From: Aquatica leii
Lineage: Eukaryota; Arthropoda; Insecta; Coleoptera; Lampyridae
NCBI GenBank assembly: GCA_035610365.1
Contig: CM069432.1
Span: 261,079,177 to 261,143,176 of the forward strand
Direction of reading: 5' to 3'
Length of the DNA stretch: 64,000 nt
Numbering within the stretch: position 1 is the stretch's first letter; the number at the start of each line of letters is the position of its first letter. The position numbers and the translations under genes were made by a program. The notes beneath the pieces were generated by a model. It worked only from the letters and a program-made list of their open reading frames with translations, did not search any database and had not been told where the DNA came from. Below are positions 32,950 to 44,033 of this stretch, in pieces.

Positions 32950-35880
32950 AATATAAATAAATACAATTAAGCCTCGTTTACAAAATTAGTATATGTTCCG
33001 TTTTTTCTTTGTTTGAGTGTACATACGTACTTTCTGAATGTTATCGTTTATCACTTGATGGTTACTTGCGCATTCAGTTTCGGCTGAAAGTGTGCCTTCA
33101 TTATACGACACAAACGCAAATATAAATTGTTATTTATTGCTACGCAATCATGTGCGTACCTCGCGCAGTTTCTAATGCAGACAGCAGTAAATTAAAACAT
33201 GTACACTTCTATCAGAACGATTAAAACAGTATCTGCCTAACCACTAACTGTAATTAGACATTTACAACATTGATAGAGGTACCTTTTGCTTTCCATTTTT
33301 AGGTGTTAATTTCTACAGCTCTAATAAAAATTTATTTGATTCTTTTTTTGACTGCATTGTTGTTAACGTAAGTGCAACAGGTTTACAATTGAACACAAAC
33401 AAAATAATTATTTTTTTTAACGACAAAGAGATCAAAAGTTCTCAAAACAATTGAGAAAGTGTTTCAATGATAAATAAATTACCTGTTTTGTAACAGGTAA
33501 TTAAAACAGGCATTTATTAAGTTTCAATAATAGGTTTTGACAAAATTTGGAAACAATCTAAGTTACATATCAACGGAATCTTTATTAATCAAACTTGGCG
33601 TAACAAGTTTGAACACTAAAAGCGAGAATAGCGTTCAATTCATCTTAATTTCGATTGTTGTTTAAATAAAGTTAAACGCGAAAGTTTTCAATAAATTCCT
33701 TTTCATTCAAATATATCGCTAAAGTATAAATTCAATTTATTGAGACAATCAAATAGCGCGCTATTTCTATATACTAATTACAAAATAATTGAACGATTCG
33801 ACCAACTAGAAAATTAATTTGAGAAGTTTATTGTGTTCCGAGGAACGGACGACTTATGAGGAAAAGGGGAAAGTCTTAAGATCGAGTTGAACCATTTCAA
33901 TACAATTCGAGGTTTGCGTAATCCAATTTTCACATGCCGAATTTCTAGTTGGTTGCTGTAAATTCAATTACTTGACTTTAAGCTGACCCTCGCCGTGCAT
34001 CAATTAGTGTTGGAGTTTTTTTTTCGATTCTTCGTGTAAATTAAGTTCCGTTTGGGGCTTAGCGCTAATTAAATTAACTAATTTTGTTTAATAATTGCGC
34101 TCAAAATATCAATGTATAGGTATTTTAGCTTTGAGTATAAATTGTATAATTTAAGTCTTGGTTTAACTTTCATCTCTTCAGTAATTGAGATTTAAAAGAA
34201 CACGAATAAATTACTTTGAGATGAAAGAAAAAGTGCAAGAAATTCTGTACATTAAAAGCGAAACGATTTTTTTTCTTAGGTACACGCTTTTGTAGGAGGG
34301 ATCTTTTTGTTCTGTTTTTTTGCCGTTTTCATTAATATATTTTTAATTTCACTACGGACTTGGATATCTTACTTATTATTAAGGATTTGTTAAAATTGTA
34401 TTCAAATGTATTAAGAGACAAAATTGAGTAACTTTGCGTGGACTTTGAGTATATTGATGCAGTCTCTAGAGGAATTTCTTACATAAAGAGTACGACAGTG
34501 ATTTTTTGAGATTTCGAAAGGGTAGTTTTTTTAAGTCTTCTAAGAAAGAAAAGTAAAGTAGTTACTGAATTTTTACTTACAATTGTTTTTAAAATTCTTA
34601 TTTTGTTGCTTTTTTTCTAAATCGTTTATCGAGTGCTCGAAAATGATCATAATTTTCGGGATACACTTTTCAAAATTACCGTTGATTAGTAATGAGAATG
34701 ACGGGAACAACACAAAATTATATATAGAATTTTTAACGATAACGGAATTAATTAGAAAACTACATTAGTAACTATTAATAAGTAAAGGGTTGTGAAATAT
34801 GCACTGAAAATAGTCAAAATATGCACTAAAACATGATTTTATCTATTTTCATTTTCAGTCGTGGTCTTTTTCATAGAAGAAAAAATTATACAGTGTGTTC
34901 CAAGCTAGAGTCATCGATAACTATGTTAAATTGCAACTCTAGTGTTTTGTTGTCTTTGAGGGGCAAATCAAGTTACACATAATTACTAAATTTAAATTTT
35001 TCATTGCTCGCTTCTATTCTAATTAATTATTTTATTCTAAATAAAATGTTGTTAATTCAATATTTGGCAATACTCCCCCTCATTACATTTAAACATTACT
35101 AAGCAACACGTCGATTTTTATTTTGTCATTGTGTCAAAGCGAGATTTAAAAAAAAATCCTTGAACTTACTTAACTGAAAGGCACAAAATTGAAATCTCAA
35201 AAGTTACTTATTTAGTTATTGAGTTATTGTTTTTTTTTAAATATAAATATACTAAAAAATTCACGCAACTATGCATCTCAATGCCGGTCAAGTTGTAATT
35301 TAGTTTCTTTACCTATTAATATTTCAAATCTAACTTAAATGCTAAATGTATTAAAATAATGTAACAAAATAGTTATATATTTAACGAGCTCTTGTGTAAA
35401 TTGAACGTTTTTTTTTCACGAGTGAGTGAAACGAGGGTTTTAGAAGTTCATCTTACCAATACCTACATTCTTGGGTGACTATAACCAATTGATGTGTTTT
35501 AGAGACTTATTCACTTCTCTTATTTACAAGAATAGTAGTTTGTCTAAGATTGAAAAACACCATTACCTTTAACCTCACGGGTGAAACCGAACAATTACTC
35601 AACAACTACACATTAACAAAAGTAAATTATGATGATACATTGAAAAAGCTTTAAGAGGTATGAAAATAAACGTGTTATAGTAAATAATATCTGAAATTGT
35701 TTACTTACTCAGCGAAAGTTAAATTTAGATTCTGCGAAGTTTATTAAAGGTGTTTTAGATATTTCTAGTCAATGTCTTACCTCACAAAAAAACTTACGAA
35801 TTGATAATTATTATCTTTCTTGAAAATGGATTTAGAACTTTAAAAATGATCAACGTTACACAGAATATAAAAAGAAAAGA
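32950..35880. other. No recognisable gene
   Basis: Nearly 3 kb of AT-rich sequence without a convincing frame. Minor items: a palindrome-like TTACCTGTTTTGTAACAGGTAA at 33480-33501, and CACGAGTGAGTGAAACGAG near 35418. Neither could be assigned. Confidence 0.4.
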
Positions 35881-35889
35881 AATTAAACC

Positions 35890-36600
35890 TACCCACTCAC
35901 CCAAAATGCTTGCAGATACTGCACACAAAATTACTGTATTTGCTGCTGTAAAAATTTTGTATCAATGACTGTCTTAGAACCTCAATATTTTGTTAAACAG
36001 AACAACTGCTTTGTTAAGGGTCACTCAGTAAATAGATGCCGTCAAAGTACAATGTGTAAAAAACGTGGTCGCAGACATTATACTCTGCTCCATCACACAA
36101 TCACTAACAAGACAAATGAAGAACCATTATTGGTTGTTATCTTTACTGTAATAACAGTTGAAGCGAAGAATGATGACATCTACACATTAAAAGCGCTTGT
36201 TAACCAAGGCTCACAAGAATCCTTTACATCTGAGGCAACATCACAACTGTTAAATCTTAATCGTACTCCAATAATTGGCGAAATCTCTAGTGTATCTTAC
36301 TCATCAGTAGTAACTACAAAATCTATAGTCGCACTTATAATATAGTTCACAAAGAATATCCACAACAATTTAAAGTTGATGCTTATGTACTAAAAAAACT
36401 CACTTCACTATTTCTTGTACAAGAATTCTTACACAACACGTGTCCTCAGTTGAATTTTGATAATTCCAACGTACTATTTACCTTATCACGCGGTCTTTAG
36501 GCCGATGAGCTTAAGCACGAAGCTCAGGGTACGCAAGAGTACAGATTACTCACTATTACTTATGGTAGTGTTCCGAAAGGTTTTATGTTTAAGGTACACC
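35890..36600 (+). pseudogene. BEL/Pao retrotransposon fragment, Gag-protease joined to RT
   Basis: Plus-strand frame 35965-36345 reads CFVKGHSVNRCRQSTMC, a Gag zinc-knuckle-like block, and then the protease-like ALVNQGSQESFTSEATSQLL (family consensus has D where N is found, so the active site is lost). After a frameshift, VDAYVLKKLTSL continues the protease/linker. By 36520 the frame gives EYRLLTITYG, an RT block that normally lies several hundred residues downstream. A deletion has therefore fused the two parts. The R1-like LINE begins directly after it. Confidence 0.6.
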
Positions 36601-37665
36601 TTTTTTTTTAATAGAGGGGGAAAAATCTGTTATCAGACACCGGTCGCCAGGCTGACCGGTAGTGTCGGGTTGGCTACGATGGTGTTTGCCGACCGTCTAA
36701 AAAACCTCCTCTATTCCGCTTTGCATGTGAGGCCTACCCGGAACTACTGTAGTATTACTTCGGGTAGGGCGGATTTAGGTACCGCTCTTAAGTATGTGGT
36801 TTACCCTAGATGTTTTCTGGCTCTATCTTCATTTCTATTTTTTTACTATTTTTTCTGTTTCTTCTTTACCTTTCATAATATATCTTAGCATTTCAGTTAT
36901 GTACTTCCATAAGTCCTCTGATTCCATCATCTTCTCTCCAATGTTCTCCTTGTGTAATTTTGCATTATATTTATTTTCTGTCTGCGTCCGTACTATGTCC
37001 CATTTGGGGCATATAAATAAAGTATGTTCTGGTCCATCTTCAGAGTCGCAGTAAAAACAGGTGTCCGTTTCTTGTTTAGCAATGCGATGCAAAAATTTTC
37101 CAAAAACTCCGTGTCCCGTCATTGCTTGTGTGATGTGGTGGTCCGTTTCACCACACTTTAAGTAGTACCAGCTTTTAACATATTTAATGAAGATTTTTGT
37201 CCATCCATTATATTTATCCCATCGCTTTTGCCACTCTTCCATCATATCTTCTTTGGCTTTCGCGATATATATTTTATCCTTTTTATGTTTGTACACTTTT
37301 GATCTCAGCTGTACTTGTAGGTCTATCGGCGGCATTCTGGCAATCACTTCTATTGCCTGTGTCGGTGCTGTGCGGTATGCCGACGTTTTGTTCTTAGCGC
37401 TAGTTTTCTATTTATGTTTGTTAGTATATTTACGTATTTTTTTTAATTTAATTTTTTTATCCCACGTTGGTGTATCATATAGTACGATAGACAGTACAGC
37501 ATTATACAGAATCTTCCTCTTTTTTGATTTTGGCTCACTTGCGTTAGGTGTTATCCTGTATATCGCTTTTATGACATTTGCTGTTCTGGTTTTTAAGTTT
37601 TTAACATGCTCTGTCATTTTTATATTTGTATCCAGAGAAAAAAACAAAATTTATTTAATACATAT
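36601..37665 (-). mobile_element. R1-like LINE, 5'-truncated, with poly(A) tail
   Basis: Minus orientation. A T run at 36601-36610 is the poly(A) tail, followed by a GC-richer 3' UTR up to about 36835, then the end of ORF2. The 5' end is lost near 37665. Confidence 0.7.
36835..37650 (-). pseudogene. LINE ORF2 C-terminus (RT thumb and CCHC-type end)
   Basis: The upstream piece (37647-37408) reads LDTNIKMTEHVKNLKTRTAN, then a RKILYNAVLSIVLYDTPTW block typical of the R1-clade RT thumb. The same coding sequence continues through a stop into 37347-36835: VIARMPPIDLQVQLRSKVY, then HHITQAMTGHGVFGKFLHRI and CFYCDSEDGPEHTLFICPKW. The latter is the C-x2-C-x7-H-x4-C finger at the end of R1-like ORF2 proteins. 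The C-terminal 170 codons are uninterrupted, so this copy is fairly young. Confidence 0.75.
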
Positions 37666-37809
37666 TTATTATAAAAATTAATATAATATCAAAACATGTT
37701 TAATGAGATATGTGAACCTGCTTAACTGAGCATGGGCGATCAAAATTTGGAGCAACTTTTGATAAGACTGCTCTCATCTCCTCGTCGATCGTCCCCAAAC
37801 GTTCTTTTT

Positions 37810-38420
37810 TTATTTAACTGTAGTTAGAGTTGAAAACCACAATTCGCATAAGTAGGTCGTGGTGAATGATAAAAGAATTGCAATAGCACGCTTTGAAACA
37901 AATGGATACTCATTTTTTATATGCAGCCAAAAATATACTAGTTTTGTTTCGGAAAATTTTATTTTTAATGTCCGATCAGATTTTAGCTCCATGAATTCTT
38001 CCCGTTCGTTTATCAGTAAGTATCCAAGGGTAATGCTATCTGAGAATGGATTTCGTACCCGATCCATAGGTTGCAGGTCACACTTAAGAAAATAAATGTT
38101 TATTTTTTTCTGCTAATAAATCTAAGTGTTTCACTATCAGAGCCTGCAACTTTTTTTCTGAATCGGCAGCTATGACATTTCGAAACATGTCATTATTACC
38201 TTTGGTAGCGTCGCTGGTTCATAACTCCAACTTAGCGCGAAAACTTTCAATCTTGTCCACTGGCGTTAAAATATTGGAATGCCCACCTTGCATTTTTTTG
38301 TTGAGCTCATTTAATTGAGCGAATATGTCCGCCAGATATGGGAGTTTTGCTACCCATTCTTCTTTTTGAAATAGATAAGCAAAATCTGATCGATGGGTCT
38401 CTAAAAACGTCAGAGTTTCA
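37810..38420 (-). pseudogene. hAT transposase C-terminal half
   Basis: From 38400 down, the minus strand reads EEWVAKLPYLADIFAQLNEL followed by NKKMQGG, a block typical of ZBED5-like hAT proteins. From 38067 it reads VYFWLHIKNEYPFVSKRAI and LSFTTTYLCELWFSTL, the hAT dimerisation end. Stops lie between 38230 and 38070. Confidence 0.65.
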
Positions 38421-38429
38421 TTTTTACTT

Positions 38430-39335
38430 TCCTATAAGGTAAGTATAGCGATCGCAATTTTTTTCAAAAAAAATTTTTTTAAGATTATACGTTTCAAGGT
38501 CTGAATCAGAAAAACGTATTTTTGACAAAAAAATTTTGGGTGTCTGTGTGTGTGTGTGTCTGTGTGTAACGTTGTACCCACGATAACTCTCGAACCAAAA
38601 GTAACTAGTAACTTGAAATTTGGTATGGAGCTGGTTTTTCATATTTTCTCGGTTCTATCAAAAGATGGGTCTGATAAAGAAACCGGAAGTAGGTATATCT
38701 GCCATTTCGATCAGTTTTTCTTATATAATTTTGTACGAATTATTCGAATTATTTTTACAGTTTTTTATGGTTAATTCTTTTTAACAATTTATTCAAATAT
38801 TTTTTTTTCTAACATAAGCAGTTTATTAGATATTTGATTTATAATTGAAATTGAATTCGACATATGATCCTAGCTTCGAATCCAGCCTACGACAATTTTT
38901 TTTAGAAAAAATTTTATATCTTGAAAGAAAAATTAAAAAATAACAATTTTTCTCTAAATTCTTTTGACTTTATATACGGAGTGCTGCATCTTATTTAAAT
39001 TATCTTTTGATGTACCCACGATAACTCTCGAATCAAAAGTCCTAATTACTTGTTTGGTATGAAGCTGGCTTTTCATATTCTCTCGGCTCTATCAAAAGAT
39101 GTGTTTGATAAAGAAACCGGAATTGGATGTATCCGCCATTTTTAACAGTTTTTCTTATATAATTTTGTACGTATGTAAATTATTCGAATTATTTTTACAG
39201 TTTCTTATAGAGATAATTCTTCCTAACAATTTATTTAAATAAAAAAATTTCTAACATTAATAGTTTATCAGATATTTGGTTTGTAATTTAAAATGAATTC
39301 ACAAATATAATATAGTTTTGAATCCTGCTTGCGAC
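38430..39335. repeat. Tandem duplicated non-coding repeat with a TG microsatellite
   Basis: Two units about 439 bp apart begin TGTACCCACGATAACTCTCG at 38573 and 39012. They stay alignable for about 330 bp, sharing CTATCAAAAGATG, GATAAAGAAACCGGAA and TTTTTCTTATATAATTTTGTACG. A (TG)n tract lies at 38540-38570, before unit 1. The array interrupts the hAT coding region. Confidence 0.7.
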
Positions 39336-39338
39336 GAT

Positions 39339-40190
39339 TTAAAAAAAGCAATGTAAATTTTTAATATTAGGATTTTTTTCAGAAGCCCTGTGTACAAGTA
39401 CCTTAATTTTTGCTGTCATAGTTGCTGCTCCATCTGTGCAAATGCTTATGCAATTGTGCCATTCCAAATTATACTCATTGAAGTACTGGTCTGGAATATT
39501 TTTTCTCCAGTCGTAGAACCAGGTAGTGGCAGCCAAAATAAAAAGTCCTCTTTTATTTCATATTTGTCAGTGTACCTCACATAATAGATGAGATGCACGT
39601 GAACACTGATACTAGTAGACTCGTCGGCTTGTAACGCAAAAATTCCACTAAGCCTTAAGTTTTCAATTAACGTTGATTCAATTCACAGGAAATATCATTA
39701 ATGCGACGTGAGATCGTATCTGCTGATGCAGGTATTTTTTTGATCTCCTTAGCGACTTCTTGGCTAATCATAATCTTGACAACTTTTTTGCAGATGGGTA
39801 AAATTGAAGTTTCAGCGAGAGAATGAAGTTTCTTGGATTTTAATTAGGATATTACCGATCACGTAGCTTGCTTTTTGAGTTTTTTCTGATGTTTTGAAAG
39901 ACAAACTAATAAGAGTTTTCTGTTTCTTATACTGTTTTTACAAACGTTTGCCTTTTTGAACGACCGATAGGTGTTTAGTAGTTAAAAGTCATAAAAGTTT
40001 ACTGGGCACCATCAAATTATTACTCAAAAATTCACCACATACAATACATTTTGGGATTGGGCATAATTTTTGTCTCCACAATATATAAAGTCATAACTTA
40101 CATAGCTTTCATCATAGTTTCGATTAACAAGCTTAGGTTTTTTCTTCGTTGATCTTGCATCTTCTTGGAAATCATTAGATTCGCTTGAAA
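39339..40190 (-). pseudogene. hAT transposase N-terminal half
   Basis: The N-terminus near 40150 reads KLVNRNYDESYVSYDFIYCG, a BED-type zinc-finger entry with its second Cys pair degraded. After several breaks, 39640-39339 gives LQADESTSISVHVHLIYYVR, then FLFWLPLPGSTTGEKIF and WHNCISICTDGAATMT. These hold the first two catalytic acidic blocks of hAT transposases ('DESTD' and 'CTDGAxSM'). Confidence 0.65.
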
Positions 40191-40354
40191 AACTTACGGT
40201 ACGTTTAATTATGGTCTATTTATTTGTAATGAATTACGTTCCCGACGACACAATCAAAAACTAACGGCAAGTTATTTCCGTGACACACCCAATTAATAAC
40301 CATGGTACGCCAGTGTGCTGCGGCACAAATTTTGCGGAACACTGACTTATGGCA

Positions 40355-40760
40355 CATCTTACGCTCTTTAGGTGACTATCCGTTTATGTATGTTTGCTCA
40401 TGGCAAAATCTAAGTAAATATTATCTCTTGCTCAAGTTTCTCAATGGCATCATATGAATTCCACAAGGAACCTAGCCGATCTGGCGTCTCGAGGTTGTCA
40501 TTCAGCAGAGTTCCGATAGTCGGAACAGTATGATGAAGTCGCCCATGATTTTTACGCAATGACAATGATATTAGTTACATTAGAATTGAGATTCATGTTT
40601 TGTTAGAATTTAAACGTAAAATCAAATCAACTCTTCATTTTTTTGAAAATGAGGATGCCACATATCATTTAAACGATTCTCTTCTCTTAATACGTTAATA
40701 CGTGTTACTGCTTACTGTTTGAGATTTACAAATTCTTGTAAAAAAAGTAAGGTTTATATA
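40355..40760. other. Spacer, no recognisable gene
   Basis: AT-rich spacer between the hAT end and the long inverted repeat at 40761. No supportable feature. Confidence 0.4.
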
Positions 40761-41324
40761 CAGTGTGTCAATTTGAAAACTTGGATTGGGAACCGAGGGG
40801 AAATCAAATTGACATGGTTAATGGCTCACTCCACCTACTCTTTCACCCCCGACCACCCCAACTTTAAAAATATAAATTGCATTCCCCCACTTATGATACA
40901 TTGTTAAAAGGGTCTTTATAAATGCTATTTAGAAATATCAAAAAACTTTCCACTTTTGAAATAATTAGAAAATAATGAAGTTCGGGGAGATGCAGTCAAC
41001 CCTTAAAATTACACTGTTTGTGATGAAAAATTTTTATGTTTGATATAGTTGTCACGTGTTGTGTCTTCTAGAATATCCAGCGCAATTATTTTTGAGGATA
41101 TTGGGTGTGATACTCTCGTAGAATACGATGAGTTTTATAATCTCAATACCGAGAATCAGAAGAGCAGATAAATTTGTTTTGTAATTTTGTTCTAGTAAAG
41201 GTACTTTTTTGGGCCTTTTACTCATTGCTTACAGGTATTTACACATCAATATTTATGGTAACTTGGAAGTGTGTGATTGTTAAATTTTATACGAACTGGT
41301 TTTTTGAAAAGAATTTGTAAACAT

Positions 41325-42235
41325 GGTATACTTAGTTGCTGAAGGAGTTGAATAAATTTATCTTCACGCAAGTGAAAATCGATGTGCTTTACGGGCGACT
41401 ACTGCGTTTAATGCAAAGCATTTGGATAAAAATGTCAGCGATTTGAAGTCGCCACTGGTTCTGTAGAAAATATCAAGGTAAAGCAGCCAATAATTGTCGA
41501 TGAAGGTGCGCAAATTGAAATTTTTGTTTAAGTTATGTGTTCAACAACGTTGCTTCGCAAAGTTGCAGAATGAATGGGAGTTTTATCTGAATCGGTTCGG
41601 AAAATCTTAGAAGCACATAAGTTTTTTCCTTACAAAATGTACATTCTGCAAAAACTAGGGAACAGTTATTCTGGTGGCCGGATTCGGTTTTGTAAAACAT
41701 GATTGAAAAACTTGAACAATATGAACATTCTTTTTTAACGGACAGGTCAACAAACAAAATTGTCGTTATTGGGATAATCAACATCGGCGTATTGTACAAG
41801 ATCACACCCAATATCTTCAGAAACTAAATGTTCGGGCTGGCATTCTAGGAGATGACACTGTTGGACTTTTGTTTTTGGATGCAAACCTTACAGGTGATTA
41901 ATAAATCTGAGGCTAAACGCCATCTCCTACAAACGGAGCTACGTACGAGTTTATGCACATATAGGAAACTATGAAGTTGTTAGCTAGATAGTAAATACAG
42001 GTGATATTTTTGTGAATTTGCTTGAAAACAAAGCCGTTGACTTTGGAAGATCAAATAGATGACGAGCCGCGATTAGATGTACATCTGGTTAATCTTCAAC
42101 TAGATGATGCTCTACCGCATTACACCGTGCAAACTAGACAGTGACTAGATGAACATTATCCAGGAAAATGGATTGGTCGTAGAGGAGCAATCGAGTGGCC
42201 ATTGCGATCGCCTCATTTGATGTAATGGTTGTGTA
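41325..42235 (+). pseudogene. Mariner-type transposase, degenerate
   Basis: Plus-strand pieces keep the whole domain order. N-terminus: VYLVAEGVE, ENRCALRATTAFNAKHLDKN. Middle: KFFPYKMYILQKLG, MIEKLEQYEHSF. Catalytic region: GQVNKQNCRYWDNQHR, HTQYLQKLNVRAGILGDDTV. End: ALPHYTV and GKWIGRRGAIEWPLRSPHLM. These follow the insect mariner pattern 'NRQNCRYW ... HTQYPQKxNVWAGILG ... WIGRRGxIEWPxRSPDL'. At least six stops or frameshifts occur, and the second catalytic Asp region (normally QDGAPPH) has only DDALPH. Confidence 0.7.
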
Positions 42236-42299
42236 GCAACGCTTGTGAACACCAAAATAAATAAATGAACAAATTCTCAGGTAAAAGTGTTTCCTCCTG

Positions 42300-43290
42300 A
42301 ACATTATCAAAAAATGCTGACTGAAGCGGCTACAGCGAGTCGAGAGTTATTACCTGGAAAAACCAAAAATAGATACTAAGTATACGAAGAATTTTGCAAA
42401 TAGAGAAAAAGCAGGAAAATTAAAGGTGCTAACGAACACATTTTACTGTGCTATGTATCTTCACTATCAACAAATTTTACCCAAAATAGTTTATGGTACA
42501 AAATTTCAATGCTGAAAACCTGCTTGAAGCTATATGAAAATGTTGACATTTCTAGGTAAAATTTAGACTCAAAGTGTAATATGTACTATGGAAATTAATG
42601 ATTTATAGGTGTATGTATGTATTCACATTTTCAAAACGAAAATTAGAGCCATACAAACCCAAAAAGGCAAAAGTGTTAACAGAGGAACAAATTATTTTTT
42701 TTATGGAAGCAGCAGATGAAGTTTTTTATTGGAGAAAGTAATTTTATTATTTGGAATATACGGTGCTTGCAGATGTAAAGAACTTATCACATTGTTTGTA
42801 GATAATATTGAGGATAGTAGTAAATTCATAATAGTCACCTTGCAAGATACAAAAAACAAATCTTCACGATGCTTTACAATTACTGATCATGATACACCTT
42901 TCAGAGGCTGCGAGTTATACAGGAATAAGCTGCGCTTAGACCTTCCGATTTACAAAGTCGTCGTTTCTTTTGTCGATTTCAGAAAAGGCAAATGTACTAG
43001 ACAATTCGTGGGTGTGCACAAAAAGGAGGAGTTCCTAGGAAGATAGCGGAATTCTTAAAGTTGGAAAGCCGCGAAAATTTTGCAGGGCAAATAACTGCGG
43101 TAACCTTCGTACATTAAAGCAATTTGGGGACTGGAAGTCTTCATCGGTAGTCAAACAATATATGAAAGAATTAGTCAGTAAAAAAATCAAAGTTTCTAAA
43201 CAACTTTTTCATGCAGAACCACAAAAATCAGATATTACTTATTGTGCAAATAATGAAAAGCGAGAAAATTTAGGTCAAAATTTACTATAA
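42300..43290 (+). pseudogene. Tyrosine recombinase (Crypton-like integrase), catalytic box deleted
   Basis: The N-terminal SAM-like part is at 42310-42555: ASRELLPGKTKNRY, EEFCK, SLWYKISMLKTCLKLYENVD. It ends at a GTAAAA donor-like site and is followed, after a probable intron, by KPKKAKVLTEEQI-like sequence in shifted frames. The open part 42729-43046 carries ILLFGIYGACRCKELITLFV, which holds the first catalytic Arg (GACR-x-KEL), and GKCTRQFVGVHK. Further down, LKQFGDWKSSSVVKQYMKEL matches the '(R/K)HGGWKSSxVAExYI' block containing the nucleophile Tyr. The HxxR box between the two is missing, replaced by GQITAVTFVH and a stop. This family is widespread in insect genomes as Crypton-like genes. 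Confidence 0.65.
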
Positions 43291-43733
43291 ATATTGTTTA
43301 ATTTCCTTCAAATAATATATTGCAATATGTTATTAAAGTAAACAAGAATTTATAAAAAAACATTTTTGTAGATAGTAATTGTTAAAACATATTGTCCATA
43401 GCATCTCCAGAAACTTTATTATTTGCTAATGATTTCAAAACTGTCAAGTGGAATGTAACTTTTTTTGTTATTTTTGAATAGAATTTTTAAATACATTTTA
43501 ATCGATGTATCATAAGTGGGGGGTTACAATTTACATTTTTGAAGTTGGAGTGTATGAAACAGTAGGTGGGGATAAGCCACTGACCATGTCAGTTTGATTA
43601 CCTCTCCGTATAGTCGAAACGGGTTTTTGTAATATATATTTGACAACAGATCTAACTACAGCTGCATTTTTAACAACCTTCTGCAGATTCGCTGGGCGCC
43701 GTGTAAAGAAATATGGAATGATCACGGAACCAA

Positions 43734-43924
43734 TGTTGTTTATAAGATGTTGTAGGCAATATCAATGGTAATATTTAACATGGTTTTATTAGCTGAGATT
43801 ACAAAAGAAAAACACACCGCAATACGCGGGAACTTAAACTTAGGTTAACTTGTTTCTTAGTGGCTAAAGTTTCTAAACTAAAAAATATACAGGGCTCGTT
43901 TACACTTTCAAATTCATTACAACA
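43734..43924 (-). repeat. 3' LTR of copia 1
   Basis: 191 bp, TG...CA, matching 47918-48108 except for TT versus CC at 43871-43872. The adjoining bases 43925-43936 are the polypurine tract in element orientation. Confidence 0.92.
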
Positions 43925-44033
43925 CCCTCCCTATTTGAAACAAGTCCCTGATTTTAATACAATTTAAAAATTTTACTTTATCTAAAGCCTTCGTAAAAGA
44001 ATCGGCTATCATTTCTTTCGTCGACACATGTTT

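Larger units (their letters stand above)
37690..40354 (-). mobile_element. hAT transposon (ZBED5-like) with an internal insertion
   Basis: Minus-strand hAT. The right end at 40344-40354 reads, in reverse, CAGTGTTCCGC, followed by the AAAATTTGTGCCGCAGCACACTGG stretch commonly seen in hAT ends of this group. Coding parts lie at 39340-40190 and 37810-38420. The region between (38430-39335) is filled by a tandem repeat. The left end near 37690 was not recognised. Confidence 0.6.
40761..43650 (+). mobile_element. Long-TIR mariner-like element enclosing a tyrosine-recombinase gene
   Basis: Inverted repeats of about 140 bp: the left arm 40761-40900 (CAGTGTGTCAATTTGAAAAC...CCCCCACTTATGATACA) and the right arm 43507-43650. 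They share AATCAAA(T/C)TGACATGGT, CCACCTACT(C/G)TTTCA and CCCCACTTATGATAC. TATATA precedes the left end, fitting a TA target. Inside, on the plus strand, lie a decayed mariner transposase (41325-42235) and a tyrosine-recombinase gene (42300-43290). The TIR style and the first gene fit a mariner; the second gene is foreign to that family. Confidence 0.7.

Noticed and set aside
35410..35440. CACGAGTGAGTGAAACGAG motif resembling insect MITE ends
   Set aside because: No inverted partner found nearby, so no element boundary could be set.
41091..41813. Short inverted match TCACACCCAATATC (41094-41110 and 41800-41813)
   Set aside because: Only about 14 bp, and one side lies within transposase coding text; likely chance.
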